Shown piece by piece: positions 23,692 to 33,401 of a stretch of DNA of 53,324 nucleotides. The position numbers and the translations under genes were made by a program. Numbering within the stretch: the stretch's first letter is position 1; every line of letters begins with the position of its first letter. This DNA is from Paracoccaceae bacterium. Its GTDB lineage: Bacteria > Pseudomonadota > Alphaproteobacteria > Rhodobacterales > Rhodobacteraceae. The notes below the pieces were generated by a model. That model searched no databases and had not been told where the DNA came from. It worked only from the letters and a program-made list of their open reading frames with translations. The stretch lies in the NCBI GenBank assembly GCA_022822495.1, contig JAJEBQ010000021.1:1-53324 (forward strand), in the 5' to 3' direction.

Positions 23692-26523
23692 ATGCCAAAA
23701 ACCTTACCTGGTGGCCCCGTTTCAAACCCAAACATCCCTCCAGTTGAAGCCAGCAGGTTGGTTCTGGATCCCAAAGAAATATTCGACCTGGAAGAATTTT
23801 CTTCCTACCTCACCCCCGGAGATTACAACCCTGATGATATCCAGGAAATCAGAAGAAACCTAATCAAAGATTTGTCGGCAAAAATTGTCGAAAGTAAGAT
23901 CAAACTGAGGGAAGCAAGCCGATATGAGCATTTTATCAACCCCTACTCTGCACTCAAAACAGTTCGTTCTTACTCATACATCACCGATTGTATCGTTCAG
24001 ATTGCCATGGAATTTTCAACCAAGATTTTGTTGGGCAACAAAGGCTCAAAGGTAAATTTTTCTGTATTTGGAGTAGGTGGTTATGGCCGGGGTGAAATGG
24101 CACCCCATTCCGATGTGGATCTCTTGTACCTCCTTGATGAAAGTAGTGGTGAGTGGGAAAACAAAGTTATTGAGGGGACCCTCTATATATTTTGGGATTT
24201 AAATTTGAAGGTCGGCCATTCTGTTAGAACCCTCAAAGAATGTTTGCATTTTGCCAAGGGAGATCTGACAATAAAAACAGCATTGTTGGAGAGTAGAATT
24301 GTATGGGGTCTTGAGTCTTCAAATGCCCAGTTACATGACAGACTTTGGAACGATCTGTTTAAGGGTTCAGGTCCTGCCTTCGTTGAAGCAAAATTGGAAG
24401 AACGTGAATCGCGATATACACGTCAAGGTGGAAACAGGTACCTTTTGGAACCAAATGTCAAGGAAGCCAAAGGGGGATTGCGAGACCTACAAACTCTTTT
24501 CTGGATCTTCAAATATCTCTTCAGGATACACGACACTGCCGAACTCATCGCCCTTGACGTTTTGACGATTGAGGAGTTTGAGAAATTCATAAGCGCGGAA
24601 TCGTTTCTTTGGGCAGTGCGTTGTGAATTGCATGATTTGGCAAAACGCCCACAAGATATCCTTCATTTCGATGCGCAGTTTGAGATAGCCAAGAACCTTG
24701 GTTATGAAGATAAGGATGGTCGTCAGGCCGTCGAGTATTTCATGCAGGATTATTTTGGACATGCGACCGATGTTGGTGATCTTACCAGGATTTTACTAAC
24801 CAAATTGGAAGCACAGCATGTCAAGCGGGAACCAATAATTAAGGGTTGGTTGAAGCGGGCCAGGGCCAATTTGCAGTCCCATCTTCCACCAGAATACAAG
24901 GAGGTCCACGGCCGACTGTCCATAACCGACCCGGATACATTCCTCAACGACAAATTGAATATACTGAGGCTTTTTGAAGTTGGTCTTGATACTGAATTAT
25001 TACTCCATCCAGATTCCATGCGACTTGTATCGGCAAACCTTTATCTGATCGACAAACAATTCATATCTGACCCCAATGCGAATGAACTGTTTCTTGGGAT
25101 GCTTCTGAACTACGGTAACCCTGAACGGGCACTTCGACGTATGAACGAAGTGGGATTATTGGGAAGATTCATACCAGAATTCAGTCGTATTGTAGCATTG
25201 ATGCAATATAACTCCTACCATCATTATACAGTTGACGAACACACCATCCAATGTTTGGCATTTCTGGCCAAACTGGAGCGTGGTGAACTTAAAGAGGACC
25301 TCCCCATTGCCACCTCAATTCTGGAGAAGGGAATTAACCGGAAAGTCCTCTATGTCGCCCTTTTGTTGCATGATATTGGTAAAGGTAGAAAAACGGATCA
25401 CTCAACCCTTGGTGCTGAACTGGCCGCAACCATATCACCACGATTAGGCTTGGACGATAAGGAAACCGAACTCGTGGTATGGCTGGTCAAGCAACATCTT
25501 TTAATGTCCGATACGTCACAAAAAAGGGATATTGGTGACCCCAAGACGGTTATAAATTTTGCCAGGTTAGTTGGAAATCGTACAAAACTTAAACTGCTAA
25601 CTGTTCTCACCGTTTGTGACATTATGGGTGTTGGCCCCGGTGTCTGGAACCATTGGAAAGCCCAAATGCTCCGAGACCTTTATAATTTCACTCACTCGGT
25701 TTTGACAGATGGATCGGTCAATTTCGCAACTTATTTTGATGTAGATGAATCCAGAAAAATTGTTTCCCATCAACTCCAGGAGATCAAGCATGATAATCCG
25801 GAGGGTGCATTAGGCCGGCATGGCGATCACTTTTGGCGTAGTTTGGCGCCGGAAGTTCAATTCAAATTCATTGAATTGCTGGATCAAGTCGATGAAGAAA
25901 TGACGGCCTTTGAGTTTAACGAAGATCCGATAAGGGGAGCTACCAGACTTTGTATGGTCAGGAAATTTCTCCCTGATCTCTTTCCAAAATTTGCCGGCAT
26001 CCTGGCTTTGATCAATGTCAACATCGTTGACGCCAAATCTTTCATAACTGAAGATGGTTATATTACCAGCGTCTTTTGGTTACAAGATACCAATGGCAAG
26101 CCGTATGAGAAGGTTAAAATAACACGTTTAAAAGCACAGGTGCAAAAATACACGTCAGATTTTGCCTTTTTGGCAAACAAACTTGGCCAGCCCAATGTAC
26201 TTAAAAAACCAACTGGTTTTAAAATAGCAACCAAGTTTACCGTGCCTACTGAAATCACTTTCGATAACAGGGGTTCTGACCTCCATACCATTATTGAGGT
26301 GGATACCCAGGATAGGCCTGGTTTGTTATATGATCTAGTACATACCCTTAACAAACGCGGGATTAACGTGGTTTCTTCGGTTATCGCGACTTATGGCGCC
26401 CAAGCCGTGGATGTCTTCTATGCCAAAGACAAATCAGGGCTGAAAATCTTGTCTGAATCCAGGCTTGATCAGTTAAGAAACCATCTTATGGATGCAATTA
26501 ATCAAAATCAACCCACTGATTAA
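23692..26523 (+). CDS. glnD: [Protein-PII] uridylyltransferase / uridylyl-removing enzyme
   Basis: 943 aa, full-length GlnD. It senses glutamine and adds or removes UMP on PII proteins, controlling nitrogen assimilation in the cytosol. Domains in order: nucleotidyltransferase with GVGGYGRGE (about 127-135) and DVD (141-143); helical linker; HD domain with HHYTVDEH (about 510) and HDIGKGRKTDHS (about 560); and two C-terminal ACT domains, the first around NVNIVDAKSF (about 777) and the second around VDTQDRPGLLYD (about 870), which bind glutamine. The start ATG 23692 has AGAAGGAAA upstream. It reads away from the mobile cassette, whose right end lies 132 bp upstream. Confidence 0.96.
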   Translation: MPKTLPGGPVSNPNIPPVEASRLVLDPKEIFDLEEFSSYLTPGDYNPDDIQEIRRNLIKDLSAKIVESKIKLREASRYEHFINPYSALKTVRSYSYITDCIVQIAMEFSTKILLGNKGSKVNFSVFGVGGYGRGEMAPHSDVDLLYLLDESSGEWENKVIEGTLYIFWDLNLKVGHSVRTLKECLHFAKGDLTIKTALLESRIVWGLESSNAQLHDRLWNDLFKGSGPAFVEAKLEERESRYTRQGGNRYLLEPNVKEAKGGLRDLQTLFWIFKYLFRIHDTAELIALDVLTIEEFEKFISAESFLWAVRCELHDLAKRPQDILHFDAQFEIAKNLGYEDKDGRQAVEYFMQDYFGHATDVGDLTRILLTKLEAQHVKREPIIKGWLKRARANLQSHLPPEYKEVHGRLSITDPDTFLNDKLNILRLFEVGLDTELLLHPDSMRLVSANLYLIDKQFISDPNANELFLGMLLNYGNPERALRRMNEVGLLGRFIPEFSRIVALMQYNSYHHYTVDEHTIQCLAFLAKLERGELKEDLPIATSILEKGINRKVLYVALLLHDIGKGRKTDHSTLGAELAATISPRLGLDDKETELVVWLVKQHLLMSDTSQKRDIGDPKTVINFARLVGNRTKLKLLTVLTVCDIMGVGPGVWNHWKAQMLRDLYNFTHSVLTDGSVNFATYFDVDESRKIVSHQLQEIKHDNPEGALGRHGDHFWRSLAPEVQFKFIELLDQVDEEMTAFEFNEDPIRGATRLCMVRKFLPDLFPKFAGILALINVNIVDAKSFITEDGYITSVFWLQDTNGKPYEKVKITRLKAQVQKYTSDFAFLANKLGQPNVLKKPTGFKIATKFTVPTEITFDNRGSDLHTIIEVDTQDRPGLLYDLVHTLNKRGINVVSSVIATYGAQAVDVFYAKDKSGLKILSESRLDQLRNHLMDAINQNQPTD

Positions 26524-26587
26524 TGGATTTCAACTTTTGATTTTATTTGCCAGCTTTTGGGCCCCAACAAATCGCATTGTATTTACA

Positions 26588-26608
26588 CGGGTTACTTTAT
26601 ATAACCCG
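26588..26608 (+). promoter_or_regulatory. Hairpin between glnD and tctC
   Basis: CGGGTTA (26588-26594) and TAACCCG (26602-26608) form a perfect 7-bp stem with a 7-nt loop. A second repeat, AACCAAG...CTTGGTT, follows within 35 bp. With no T-run, these may belong to the tctC leader rather than to a glnD terminator. Confidence 0.35.
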
Positions 26609-26672
26609 AACAACCAAGAATTAATTACCCTTGGTTATTAATTTGTAGATTATTACCAAATGGAGAGAAAAT

Positions 26673-27638
26673 ATGAAATTTTCACACAAGCTAATCGGTG
26701 CTTCTTTTACCCTATTGATGGGCTTTGGTACCGTCGGTAATACGGCCGAATGTATTGCCCCTGCGAACCCAGGCGGAGGTTGGGATTTTACCTGCCGTGC
26801 CATCGGCAAAATCATGTATGATATTGGCGCGGTTGATGAGCCCATCAAGGTAACCAACATGGCAGGTGGCGGTGGTGGACTTGCCTACGGCCATGTCGTC
26901 AACGAAAGGAATGATGATGGTGATTTGATTGTTGCAGCTTCTTCGGCTACAGCAACGCGTCTGGCCCAAAATGCCTATGCCGGTATGACATCCGATCAGG
27001 TTTCCTTTTTGGGTGCAATTGGTGCTGATCCAGGTGTTCTGGTTGTAGCTGCTGATTCACCCTATATGAATCTTATGGACCTGCTTAATGCGGTAATGGA
27101 TGATCCTACATCTGTAACCTTTGCAGGTGGCTCAGCAACAGGTGGTTTTGATCACCTGAAAGTCCTTATGGCTCTCGGTCAGGTCGGTTATGAGGATGTT
27201 CTTTCTGTCAAGTATGTGGGTCTTGACGGGGGTGCAGACGCCATTACGCAAACCATTGGTGGGCACACCCAGGCGATGACAGGTGATATTTCCGAAGTTG
27301 TTGGCTTTCTGAAAGCTGGTGATGTAAGAGTTGTTGCGGTTTTCACTGACGAAAGAATTCCAGGTTTTGAGGATATCCCAACGGCCAAGGAACAAGGCGT
27401 TGATCTTGTAGCTGTAAACTGGCGTGGTCTTTATGTGCCTAAGGGTATTTCGAATGAGGATTACAACAAATGGGCCGATGCTCTTGCTGCCGTTGCAGCT
27501 TCGGACGAGTGGGCCAAGGCGATGGCTGACAATGGTCTTGCGCCTTTCACCAAGGTTGGTGATGAGTTCCAGGACTACCTAGCCGGTGTCATAGCTGACG
27601 TACAGAAGCTTTCCAGAGAAATTGGAGTTATCCAGTAG
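26673..27638 (+). CDS. tctC: Tripartite tricarboxylate transporter, binding protein TctC
   Basis: 321 aa with an N-terminal signal peptide (MKFSHKLIGASFTLLMGFGT...A). TctC proteins are periplasmic carriers for citrate-like carboxylates, delivering them to TctA/TctB. Family features are CIAPANPGGGWDFTCR near the mature start, VTNMAGGGGGLAYGHV, SVTFAGGSATGGFDHLKV and the C-terminal WRGLYVPKGIS. An excellent ribosome-binding site (GGAGAG) precedes ATG 26673. The stop TAG overlaps the GTG start of tctB (TAGTG). Confidence 0.92.
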   Translation: MKFSHKLIGASFTLLMGFGTVGNTAECIAPANPGGGWDFTCRAIGKIMYDIGAVDEPIKVTNMAGGGGGLAYGHVVNERNDDGDLIVAASSATATRLAQNAYAGMTSDQVSFLGAIGADPGVLVVAADSPYMNLMDLLNAVMDDPTSVTFAGGSATGGFDHLKVLMALGQVGYEDVLSVKYVGLDGGADAITQTIGGHTQAMTGDISEVVGFLKAGDVRVVAVFTDERIPGFEDIPTAKEQGVDLVAVNWRGLYVPKGISNEDYNKWADALAAVAASDEWAKAMADNGLAPFTKVGDEFQDYLAGVIADVQKLSREIGVIQ

Positions 27639-28063
27639 TGAAAGCTGACCGCATATTCGGATTGGGTGTCATCGTCATTGCCACCTTTTATCTGTATCAT
27701 GCAACACTTATCCCCATGGGGTTTCTTTCAGACCCCGTGGGTTCTCGTACTTTCCCCTACATCATTGGCGGTGTCTCGCTCCTTTGCGGGATACTGATAT
27801 GCATTTTTACTGATACCATAACCAATTGGCCCGAGTTGAAGGTTTATGGAAAAATTGGTATTGCCATCTTGGCCATGTACCTCTTTGCCATAACCCTTCG
27901 CCCCTATGGATTTATTGTTCCCTCTGCAATTGTAGCGGTTATTCTCAGTTATTTGATTTCACCCAACATCAAAAAAGCTGTAATTACCGGCCTTAGCCTG
28001 TCAATAGGATTGTTTCTTATCCTGAATTACGGCCTTGGACTTGGTTTGTATGCCTTCGGATAG
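27638..28063 (+). CDS. tctB: Tripartite tricarboxylate transporter, small subunit TctB
   Basis: 141 aa, four predicted membrane helices (GLGVIVIATFYLYHATLI, FPYIIGGVSLLCGILICIF, IAILAMYLFAITL, ITGLSLSIGLFLILNYGL). TctB is the poorly conserved small membrane subunit of TTT systems and is recognised mostly by topology and by position between tctC and tctA. The DPVGSRTFPYIIG segment is typical. The GTG start overlaps the stop of tctC by one base. Confidence 0.88.
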   Translation: MKADRIFGLGVIVIATFYLYHATLIPMGFLSDPVGSRTFPYIIGGVSLLCGILICIFTDTITNWPELKVYGKIGIAILAMYLFAITLRPYGFIVPSAIVAVILSYLISPNIKKAVITGLSLSIGLFLILNYGLGLGLYAFG

Positions 28064-28066
28064 GTC

Positions 28067-29572
28067 ATGGATCTCGTAGCCAATCTATCCCAAGGGTTTG
28101 CCGTTGCCCTTACATGGTCGACCCTCTTGCTCGCAGTTTCGGGCTGTTTCGCTGGAACAATCATTGGGTCACTTCCCGGACTGGGCCCTTCGAACGGTGT
28201 CGCCATCCTCATTCCACTGGCTTTTTCCCTGGGGTTGGATGCAACCGAAGTCCTGGTCCTGATGACATCCGTTTATTACGGGGCCATGTACGGGGGACGA
28301 ATTTCTTCTATCCTGTTGAATATTCCAGGTGATGAGCCTGCTTTGATGACGACCCTTGACGGCTACCCCATGGCCAAGCAAGGTCGGGCATCGGACGCAC
28401 TCGTTTTATCTGGTGTTTCTTCCTTTGTTGGAGCATTTTTAGCAACCATCGGACTTATGCTACTTGCCCCCTTGTTGGCTAGAGTTGCCTATCTCTTTGG
28501 CCCAGCAGAGTATTTTGCGCTTTATCTGTTGGCCTTTTGTACCCTCGGTGGTCTTGCTTCCAGAAACCAGATCAAAGCAGCCCTCGCCTCAGCTGCCGGT
28601 TTAGGGATTGCCATGATTGGACTGGATAATCAAACGGGTTTACCACGTTTAACCTTTGGAGAACTTGCCCTTATGGATGGGGTTGATTTCCTGGTTGCAA
28701 TTGTAGGCTTATTCGCTGTTTCGGAAATATTCATATTCATTGAAAGTCACGGCAAGGATACTGCAATAGGAGTTAAGCTGGAGAAAATAACGATTCCGGT
28801 CAAGGATATTGTCAATAGCGGTTTAACTATGTTACGGGGTACACTCATAGGCTTCGTCGCGGGTATTCTTCCGGGCGCCGGAGCATCACTTGGCAGTTTC
28901 CTGGCCTACATGGGTGAAAAAACCCTTGCCAAGGATGGGGATACCTTTGGCACCGGCAATCCAAAAGGAGTCGCTGCCCCCGAAGCAGGGAATAATGCTG
29001 CCGCTGGTGGTGCTTTGGTTCCGATGCTTACGCTTGGAGTTCCGGGGTCAGGGACAACAGCTGTACTTCTTGCTGTGTTATTGACCTTAAACATCACGCC
29101 TGGCCCCCTGCTTTTTGAAGAACGTCCAGAAGTTGTTTGGGGGCTCATAGCTTCCCTTCTCATCGCGAACATTGTCCTCCTGGTAATGAATGTACCCATG
29201 GTACGATTGTTCGTTAAAGTTCTATCTGTACCACCTTATGTCCTATTACCCGGTATTGCCATGATTGCCTTTGGAGGTATTTATTCCCTATCCGGTAGCA
29301 GTCATGATTTAATCCTTATGGTAATATTTGGCTTGGTTGGGTATTTCTGTCGTAAATTGGGGGTTCCGACTGTCCCCATAATTTTGGGAATTCTCCTCGG
29401 TAATAATATGGAGGATAATTTGCGACGGGCCATGATAATTTCGGATGGCGACTGGACCTATCTCTTTTCCTCAGGTATCTCCATCGGTTTGTGGGCTGCG
29501 GCAATCGGTGGGTTCGTTGCCCCCCTGTTTCTTCGTAACCTTTTGAAAAAACCCAAGGCCCCTTCTCAATAG
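28067..29572 (+). CDS. tctA: Tripartite tricarboxylate transporter, large subunit TctA
   Basis: 501 aa, about twelve membrane helices, ion-coupled permease of the TTT family. Conserved signatures are GTIIGSLPGLGPSNGVAILIP near the N-terminus, YYGAMYGGRISSILLNIPGD, and the second repeat GFVAGILPGAGASLGSFLAY and EAGNNAAAGGALVPML, all matching TctA. The gene starts 3 bp after tctB. It is followed after 24 bp by an AtuA/DUF1446 gene, suggesting that the imported carboxylate feeds the AtuA/DUF4387 pathway. Confidence 0.95.
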   Translation: MDLVANLSQGFAVALTWSTLLLAVSGCFAGTIIGSLPGLGPSNGVAILIPLAFSLGLDATEVLVLMTSVYYGAMYGGRISSILLNIPGDEPALMTTLDGYPMAKQGRASDALVLSGVSSFVGAFLATIGLMLLAPLLARVAYLFGPAEYFALYLLAFCTLGGLASRNQIKAALASAAGLGIAMIGLDNQTGLPRLTFGELALMDGVDFLVAIVGLFAVSEIFIFIESHGKDTAIGVKLEKITIPVKDIVNSGLTMLRGTLIGFVAGILPGAGASLGSFLAYMGEKTLAKDGDTFGTGNPKGVAAPEAGNNAAAGGALVPMLTLGVPGSGTTAVLLAVLLTLNITPGPLLFEERPEVVWGLIASLLIANIVLLVMNVPMVRLFVKVLSVPPYVLLPGIAMIAFGGIYSLSGSSHDLILMVIFGLVGYFCRKLGVPTVPIILGILLGNNMEDNLRRAMIISDGDWTYLFSSGISIGLWAAAIGGFVAPLFLRNLLKKPKAPSQ

Positions 29573-29596
29573 CTTGTTCTCTCGGGAGTTTGTCCA

Positions 29597-30967
29597 TTGA
29601 TCAGAGTTCTTGTTCCTTCTGGGGTACTGGGCCTTGAATTCAGTAAGGATGCTCTCCAAAGAGGGTTGGAGAATAAACCTGACATTATCGCCATTGATGG
29701 GGGTTCTACCGACAGCGGTCCCTTTTACTTGGGAACGGCCAATTCCAAGTACTCAAGAGCGGTTACACTGGGGGAGTGGGAATATTTACTGAAGGCTCGT
29801 GCGCAAGCCAAAATTCCATTGGTTATTGGATCTTCGGGAACCTGCGGTACCGATACATCCGTAGACTGGATGGTGGCGATTACCAACCAAGCACTCGCGA
29901 ATTTGAACCAAAACATCCGATTGGCAACCATTAAATCTTCACAACCAAATGAAAGAGTCGTTGCTGCCTTTAAATCGAATCGACTTACATCACTAAAGCA
30001 TGCTCCCACCATTAACGAACAAATCATAACCGAGTGTACCGGCATTGTAGCCCTGATGGGGGTTGAGCAATTTCAAGCAGCCCTCAGCAGGGAAGTTGAT
30101 GTTATCATTGCAGGTCGGGCAACTGACACAGCATCAATTGCTGCCCTACCATTAATGAAGGGTATCCCACCAGGGATCGCCTGGCATGGTGCAAAAATAG
30201 CAGAATGTGGAGCGTTGTGCTCAACCAACCCCTTGAGTGGGTGTATCCAAGTTGATTTTCATGCCAACTGTTTTGAGGTTGAACCACTGGATCCCTCTGC
30301 CCAATGTACACCCCATTCTGTATCAGCTCATATGCTCTATGAAAATTCTGATCCATTCATCCTACACGAGCCGGGAGGTTACCTTGATGTTTCCAATGCA
30401 ACCTATAAAGCCGTTTCTGATCGTAAGGTCAGGGTTTCTGGCGGTCAATGGGTATCCGCATCGAAATACCGGGTGAAGGTAGAAGGTGTCAGGATTGCCG
30501 GCTATCAAACGACTAGCCTCATACTTGTTAGAAACCAGCATTATGTAAGGAACATAAAATCCTGGGTCGATAAACTCAAAACTTTCCTTGAACAATCAAT
30601 CTACGAGAAATTTGGCTTGAACGGAGAATCATTCTTGATTGAATTCAGACTTATTGGGGCTGATGGGGTGCTTGGGCCGTTGGAAAATTATCACCTGGAA
30701 TTGATTGAAATAGGTGTTCTCGGCATTGTTACTGCTCAAACGCAGCAATTGGCCAACGAATTAGCCAAACACATCAATCCCTACCTTCTTCATTTTCCCC
30801 TTACTGATAATGAAGAATTGCCGACCTTTGCCTTTCCCTATTCACCTGCTGAAACAGAAAGGGGACCCCTTTATGAGTTCTGTTTGAACCATACCCTGCA
30901 AATTGATGATCCCCTGGAAGTATTCACTATTGAGGTTTTTCAAGCGAATGGTATGTCTAAGAAATAA
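29597..30967 (+). CDS. AtuA/DUF1446-family acyclic terpene utilisation-like protein
   Basis: 456 aa. Family features are the N-terminal LVPSGVLGLEFSKDALQRGL, AIDGGSTDSGPFYLG, VIGSSGTCGTDTSVDWM, IIAGRATDTASIAALP and the central PHSVSAHMLYENSDPF. AtuA was named from acyclic terpene (citronellol/geraniol) utilisation, but most homologues sit next to tricarboxylate transporters and DUF4387 genes and have no proven reaction. It starts with TTG at 29597 (GGGAG about 10 bp upstream), so the start is tentative. Confidence 0.85.
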   Translation: MIRVLVPSGVLGLEFSKDALQRGLENKPDIIAIDGGSTDSGPFYLGTANSKYSRAVTLGEWEYLLKARAQAKIPLVIGSSGTCGTDTSVDWMVAITNQALANLNQNIRLATIKSSQPNERVVAAFKSNRLTSLKHAPTINEQIITECTGIVALMGVEQFQAALSREVDVIIAGRATDTASIAALPLMKGIPPGIAWHGAKIAECGALCSTNPLSGCIQVDFHANCFEVEPLDPSAQCTPHSVSAHMLYENSDPFILHEPGGYLDVSNATYKAVSDRKVRVSGGQWVSASKYRVKVEGVRIAGYQTTSLILVRNQHYVRNIKSWVDKLKTFLEQSIYEKFGLNGESFLIEFRLIGADGVLGPLENYHLELIEIGVLGIVTAQTQQLANELAKHINPYLLHFPLTDNEELPTFAFPYSPAETERGPLYEFCLNHTLQIDDPLEVFTIEVFQANGMSKK

Positions 30968-31268
30968 AGTCTTCAAGATACGGTCCAAAAATGCTGGTCC
31001 CTTTACAGTTACCATTGATGTATTTTGTCATTCTCCCAATGATTTGAAACGCACCAAAAAATTACTGGACACATCTACCCTTTCTCGCCTGTTTGGTGTT
31101 GACGAAAACAAGTTTGAGATTTACGAGATTGCCGACCTTAATGTTCTGAAAGTCAGTTTTCCTCGGACACATAGCCAAGGAAGTCGCCTTGATCGTGACA
31201 TGCATGGTGCACAATTTGCTGAACTCCTGAATGAAATGGTGATTCCAAATAATTTCGAGGAGATTTAA
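30948..31268 (+). CDS. DUF4387 family protein (AtuA partner)
   Basis: 106 aa from ATG 30948, overlapping the end of the AtuA gene by 20 bp. The KIRSKNAGPFTVTIDVFC start and the C-terminal RDMHGAQFAELLNEMVIP are the DUF4387 landmarks; such proteins are encoded beside, or fused to, AtuA-type proteins. The length is normal. An alternative start further upstream would add a peptide encoded on top of atuA and is less likely. The biochemical role is unknown. Confidence 0.82.
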   Translation: MVCLRNKVFKIRSKNAGPFTVTIDVFCHSPNDLKRTKKLLDTSTLSRLFGVDENKFEIYEIADLNVLKVSFPRTHSQGSRLDRDMHGAQFAELLNEMVIPNNFEEI

Positions 31269-31270
31269 AT

Positions 31271-32185
31271 TCAGGCCAGTTCCATAGCAAGCAACGTTTC
31301 AGCCAATTCTTTACCCAAGGAAATATGGTCACTGATCAAACCGGTTCGCTTACCCCTTATAATCTTTCCCTTCCTTTCAGAATAAAACTCTCCCACAAGA
31401 CTTATCTCAGGCCCCTTTATTTTAGCCAAAGCCCCAACTGGTAATTCGCATGATCCTTCCAGGGTATGGAGAAAATTACGCTCGGTTTCTACCATGATTT
31501 TCGTTGTGGGGTGAGTGATGGCATCAAGAATTGTATTCAACCATAGATCGTCTGTTCTTGTTTCCACGCAAATTACTCCCTGAGCCGGAGCAGGGAGGCA
31601 GGTTTCCATTGGTATATCAAACCTTGGCACCTGCCAAATTCCCATTCTGTTCAACCCTGCAGCAGCCAGTATTATTACGTCTATCTCACCCGTCTTCCAT
31701 TTGTTAATTCTCGTGTCAATATTACCTCTGATTTCCACCACATTTAGACCCGGATTTGCCTCCAATATCTGCTTTTGTCGCCTTATACTTGACGTTCCCA
31801 ACGTTAATCCAGATGACAGGGAAGCAATCGTTTCACCATGATTTGTTATCAATACATCCAGAGGATTTTCTCTCTTCAAATAACCCGTCATACCCAACCC
31901 ATCAGGCTGTTCAAAGGGCATGTCTTTCAAAGAATGAACCCCCATGTCAATTGACCCTGCAAGTATTTCCCGTTCAATCTCTCGACAAAAGACTCCCTTT
32001 CCCTGTAACTCCCTGAACGGTCTGTCGGTAATTCTATCTCCAAGGGTTGATATTTCCACAATGATGACCTGTTTATTCTCCCACCCAAGGTAATTTAACA
32101 GGATCTTTTTGACCTCTTCTGCCTGAATCAATGCCAGTTTGGAAGCTCTTGTGCCAATTCTTATGGTTGTTTTTTTGTCGCTCAT
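31271..32185 (-). CDS. hemC: Hydroxymethylbilane synthase (porphobilinogen deaminase)
   Basis: 304 aa. HemC joins four porphobilinogens into hydroxymethylbilane, using a dipyrromethane cofactor bound to a Cys. Landmarks are IRIGTRASKLALIQAEEV, STLGDR, GVHSLKDMPFEQPDGL (catalytic Asp region), LGTSSIRRQKQI, EIRGNIDTRINKW, LPAPAQGVICVE and the cofactor site LEGSCELPVGALA. It is divergent from hemE, with 156 bp between them probably holding both promoters. It converges with the DUF4387 gene, with only 2 bp between stops. Confidence 0.95.
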   Translation of the reverse strand: MSDKKTTIRIGTRASKLALIQAEEVKKILLNYLGWENKQVIIVEISTLGDRITDRPFRELQGKGVFCREIEREILAGSIDMGVHSLKDMPFEQPDGLGMTGYLKRENPLDVLITNHGETIASLSSGLTLGTSSIRRQKQILEANPGLNVVEIRGNIDTRINKWKTGEIDVIILAAAGLNRMGIWQVPRFDIPMETCLPAPAQGVICVETRTDDLWLNTILDAITHPTTKIMVETERNFLHTLEGSCELPVGALAKIKGPEISLVGEFYSERKGKIIRGKRTGLISDHISLGKELAETLLAMELA

Positions 32186-32341
32186 GCCTTTAATTTGAAA
32201 AAGGTTTTGTAAAACTGATTACACCTTTTGGATATATACCTCAAAAAATGATTTGCCTTTTATGATTTATATTACGTTGGTGTTGGTTACTTAGCTGTTT
32301 GGGAAAACTATAATCCAAAACAAGAATTACCATCTGGATTT

Positions 32342-33385
32342 ATGGATACTTTTGACAAACCACTGCTGCGAGTACTTAGAGGAGAAAATCTCAACCCTCC
32401 TCCAGTCTGGTTGATGAGACAAGCAGGCAGGTACCTGCCTGAATACAGATCATTGCGCAAACAGAGCAATGATTTTCTATCCTTGTGCTATACCCCGGAA
32501 TTGGCAAGTGAGGTTACCCTTCAACCCATTAGGAGATTTGGTTTTGATGGTGCCATTCTATTTGCTGATATCCTCTTGGTGCCACAGGCACTTGGTATTC
32601 AAGTTCGTTTCAAGGAAGGTGTTGGACCTCTATTGCGTCCAGTAAAAAGCCAGAAGGAATTAAATCGTTTAAAGAACCCTTATGAGATTCACGAAACTCT
32701 TGCTCCCGTTTATGAAACGATCAAAAGAGTCAAAGCCGATTTACCTAGTCAGGTGACCCTGATTGGTTTTGCTGGTTCCCCCTGGACTGTGGCTACATAT
32801 GTCATAGCTGGCCAAGGAGAAAAAGGTCAACTAACAACAAAACGGTTCATGGTTCAATGCCCTTTGATCTTTGATCAAATCATCTCCCTTCTGACACATG
32901 CAACCATTGAGTACCTTTCTCGGCAAATAGATGCAGGTGCTGAAGTGATAAAACTTTTTGACAGTTGGGCTGGCTCTCTTGAAGGAAAATTCTTTGACCG
33001 ATACATCACCAAACCCAATGAAGTAATTATTACTACATTGAAGAACAGGTATCCTCACATCCCCATTATTGCTTTTCCCAAAGGAGCCGGCACAAGATTT
33101 TCGGATTTTGCTGAGGGTTTGCGTGTGGACGGCTTGGCAATTGACCACAATTACAAGTTGGGTGATGTGGGTGAGATTCTGCCTTCAGTCAACTGTATTC
33201 AAGGAAATCTTTCCCCACATACGCTCCTTACCGGTGGAAGGAATCTTGAGACACAAACCAATACCATATTGGAGGCATTTGAAGATATCCCTCATATTTT
33301 TAATCTTGGGCACGGAATTTTACCAACCACACCTATAAAAAATGTCGAGCTGATGCTGAAACTCATCAGGAAGGAAGGTAATTGA
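32342..33385 (+). CDS. hemE: Uroporphyrinogen decarboxylase
   Basis: 347 aa. HemE removes four acetate carboxyls from uroporphyrinogen III to give coproporphyrinogen III. The signatures are PVWLMRQAGRYLPEYR near the N-terminus (substrate arginines), FDGAILFADILLVPQALG, GFAGSPWTVATYVIAG and GNLSPHTLL, with the C-terminal FNLGHGILPTTP. It is next to hemC (divergent) and hemF (convergent, 16-bp gap), so three haem steps cluster here. Confidence 0.96.
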   Translation: MDTFDKPLLRVLRGENLNPPPVWLMRQAGRYLPEYRSLRKQSNDFLSLCYTPELASEVTLQPIRRFGFDGAILFADILLVPQALGIQVRFKEGVGPLLRPVKSQKELNRLKNPYEIHETLAPVYETIKRVKADLPSQVTLIGFAGSPWTVATYVIAGQGEKGQLTTKRFMVQCPLIFDQIISLLTHATIEYLSRQIDAGAEVIKLFDSWAGSLEGKFFDRYITKPNEVIITTLKNRYPHIPIIAFPKGAGTRFSDFAEGLRVDGLAIDHNYKLGDVGEILPSVNCIQGNLSPHTLLTGGRNLETQTNTILEAFEDIPHIFNLGHGILPTTPIKNVELMLKLIRKEGN

Positions 33386-33401
33386 CCCTCTTCCGGTAGG
33401 A

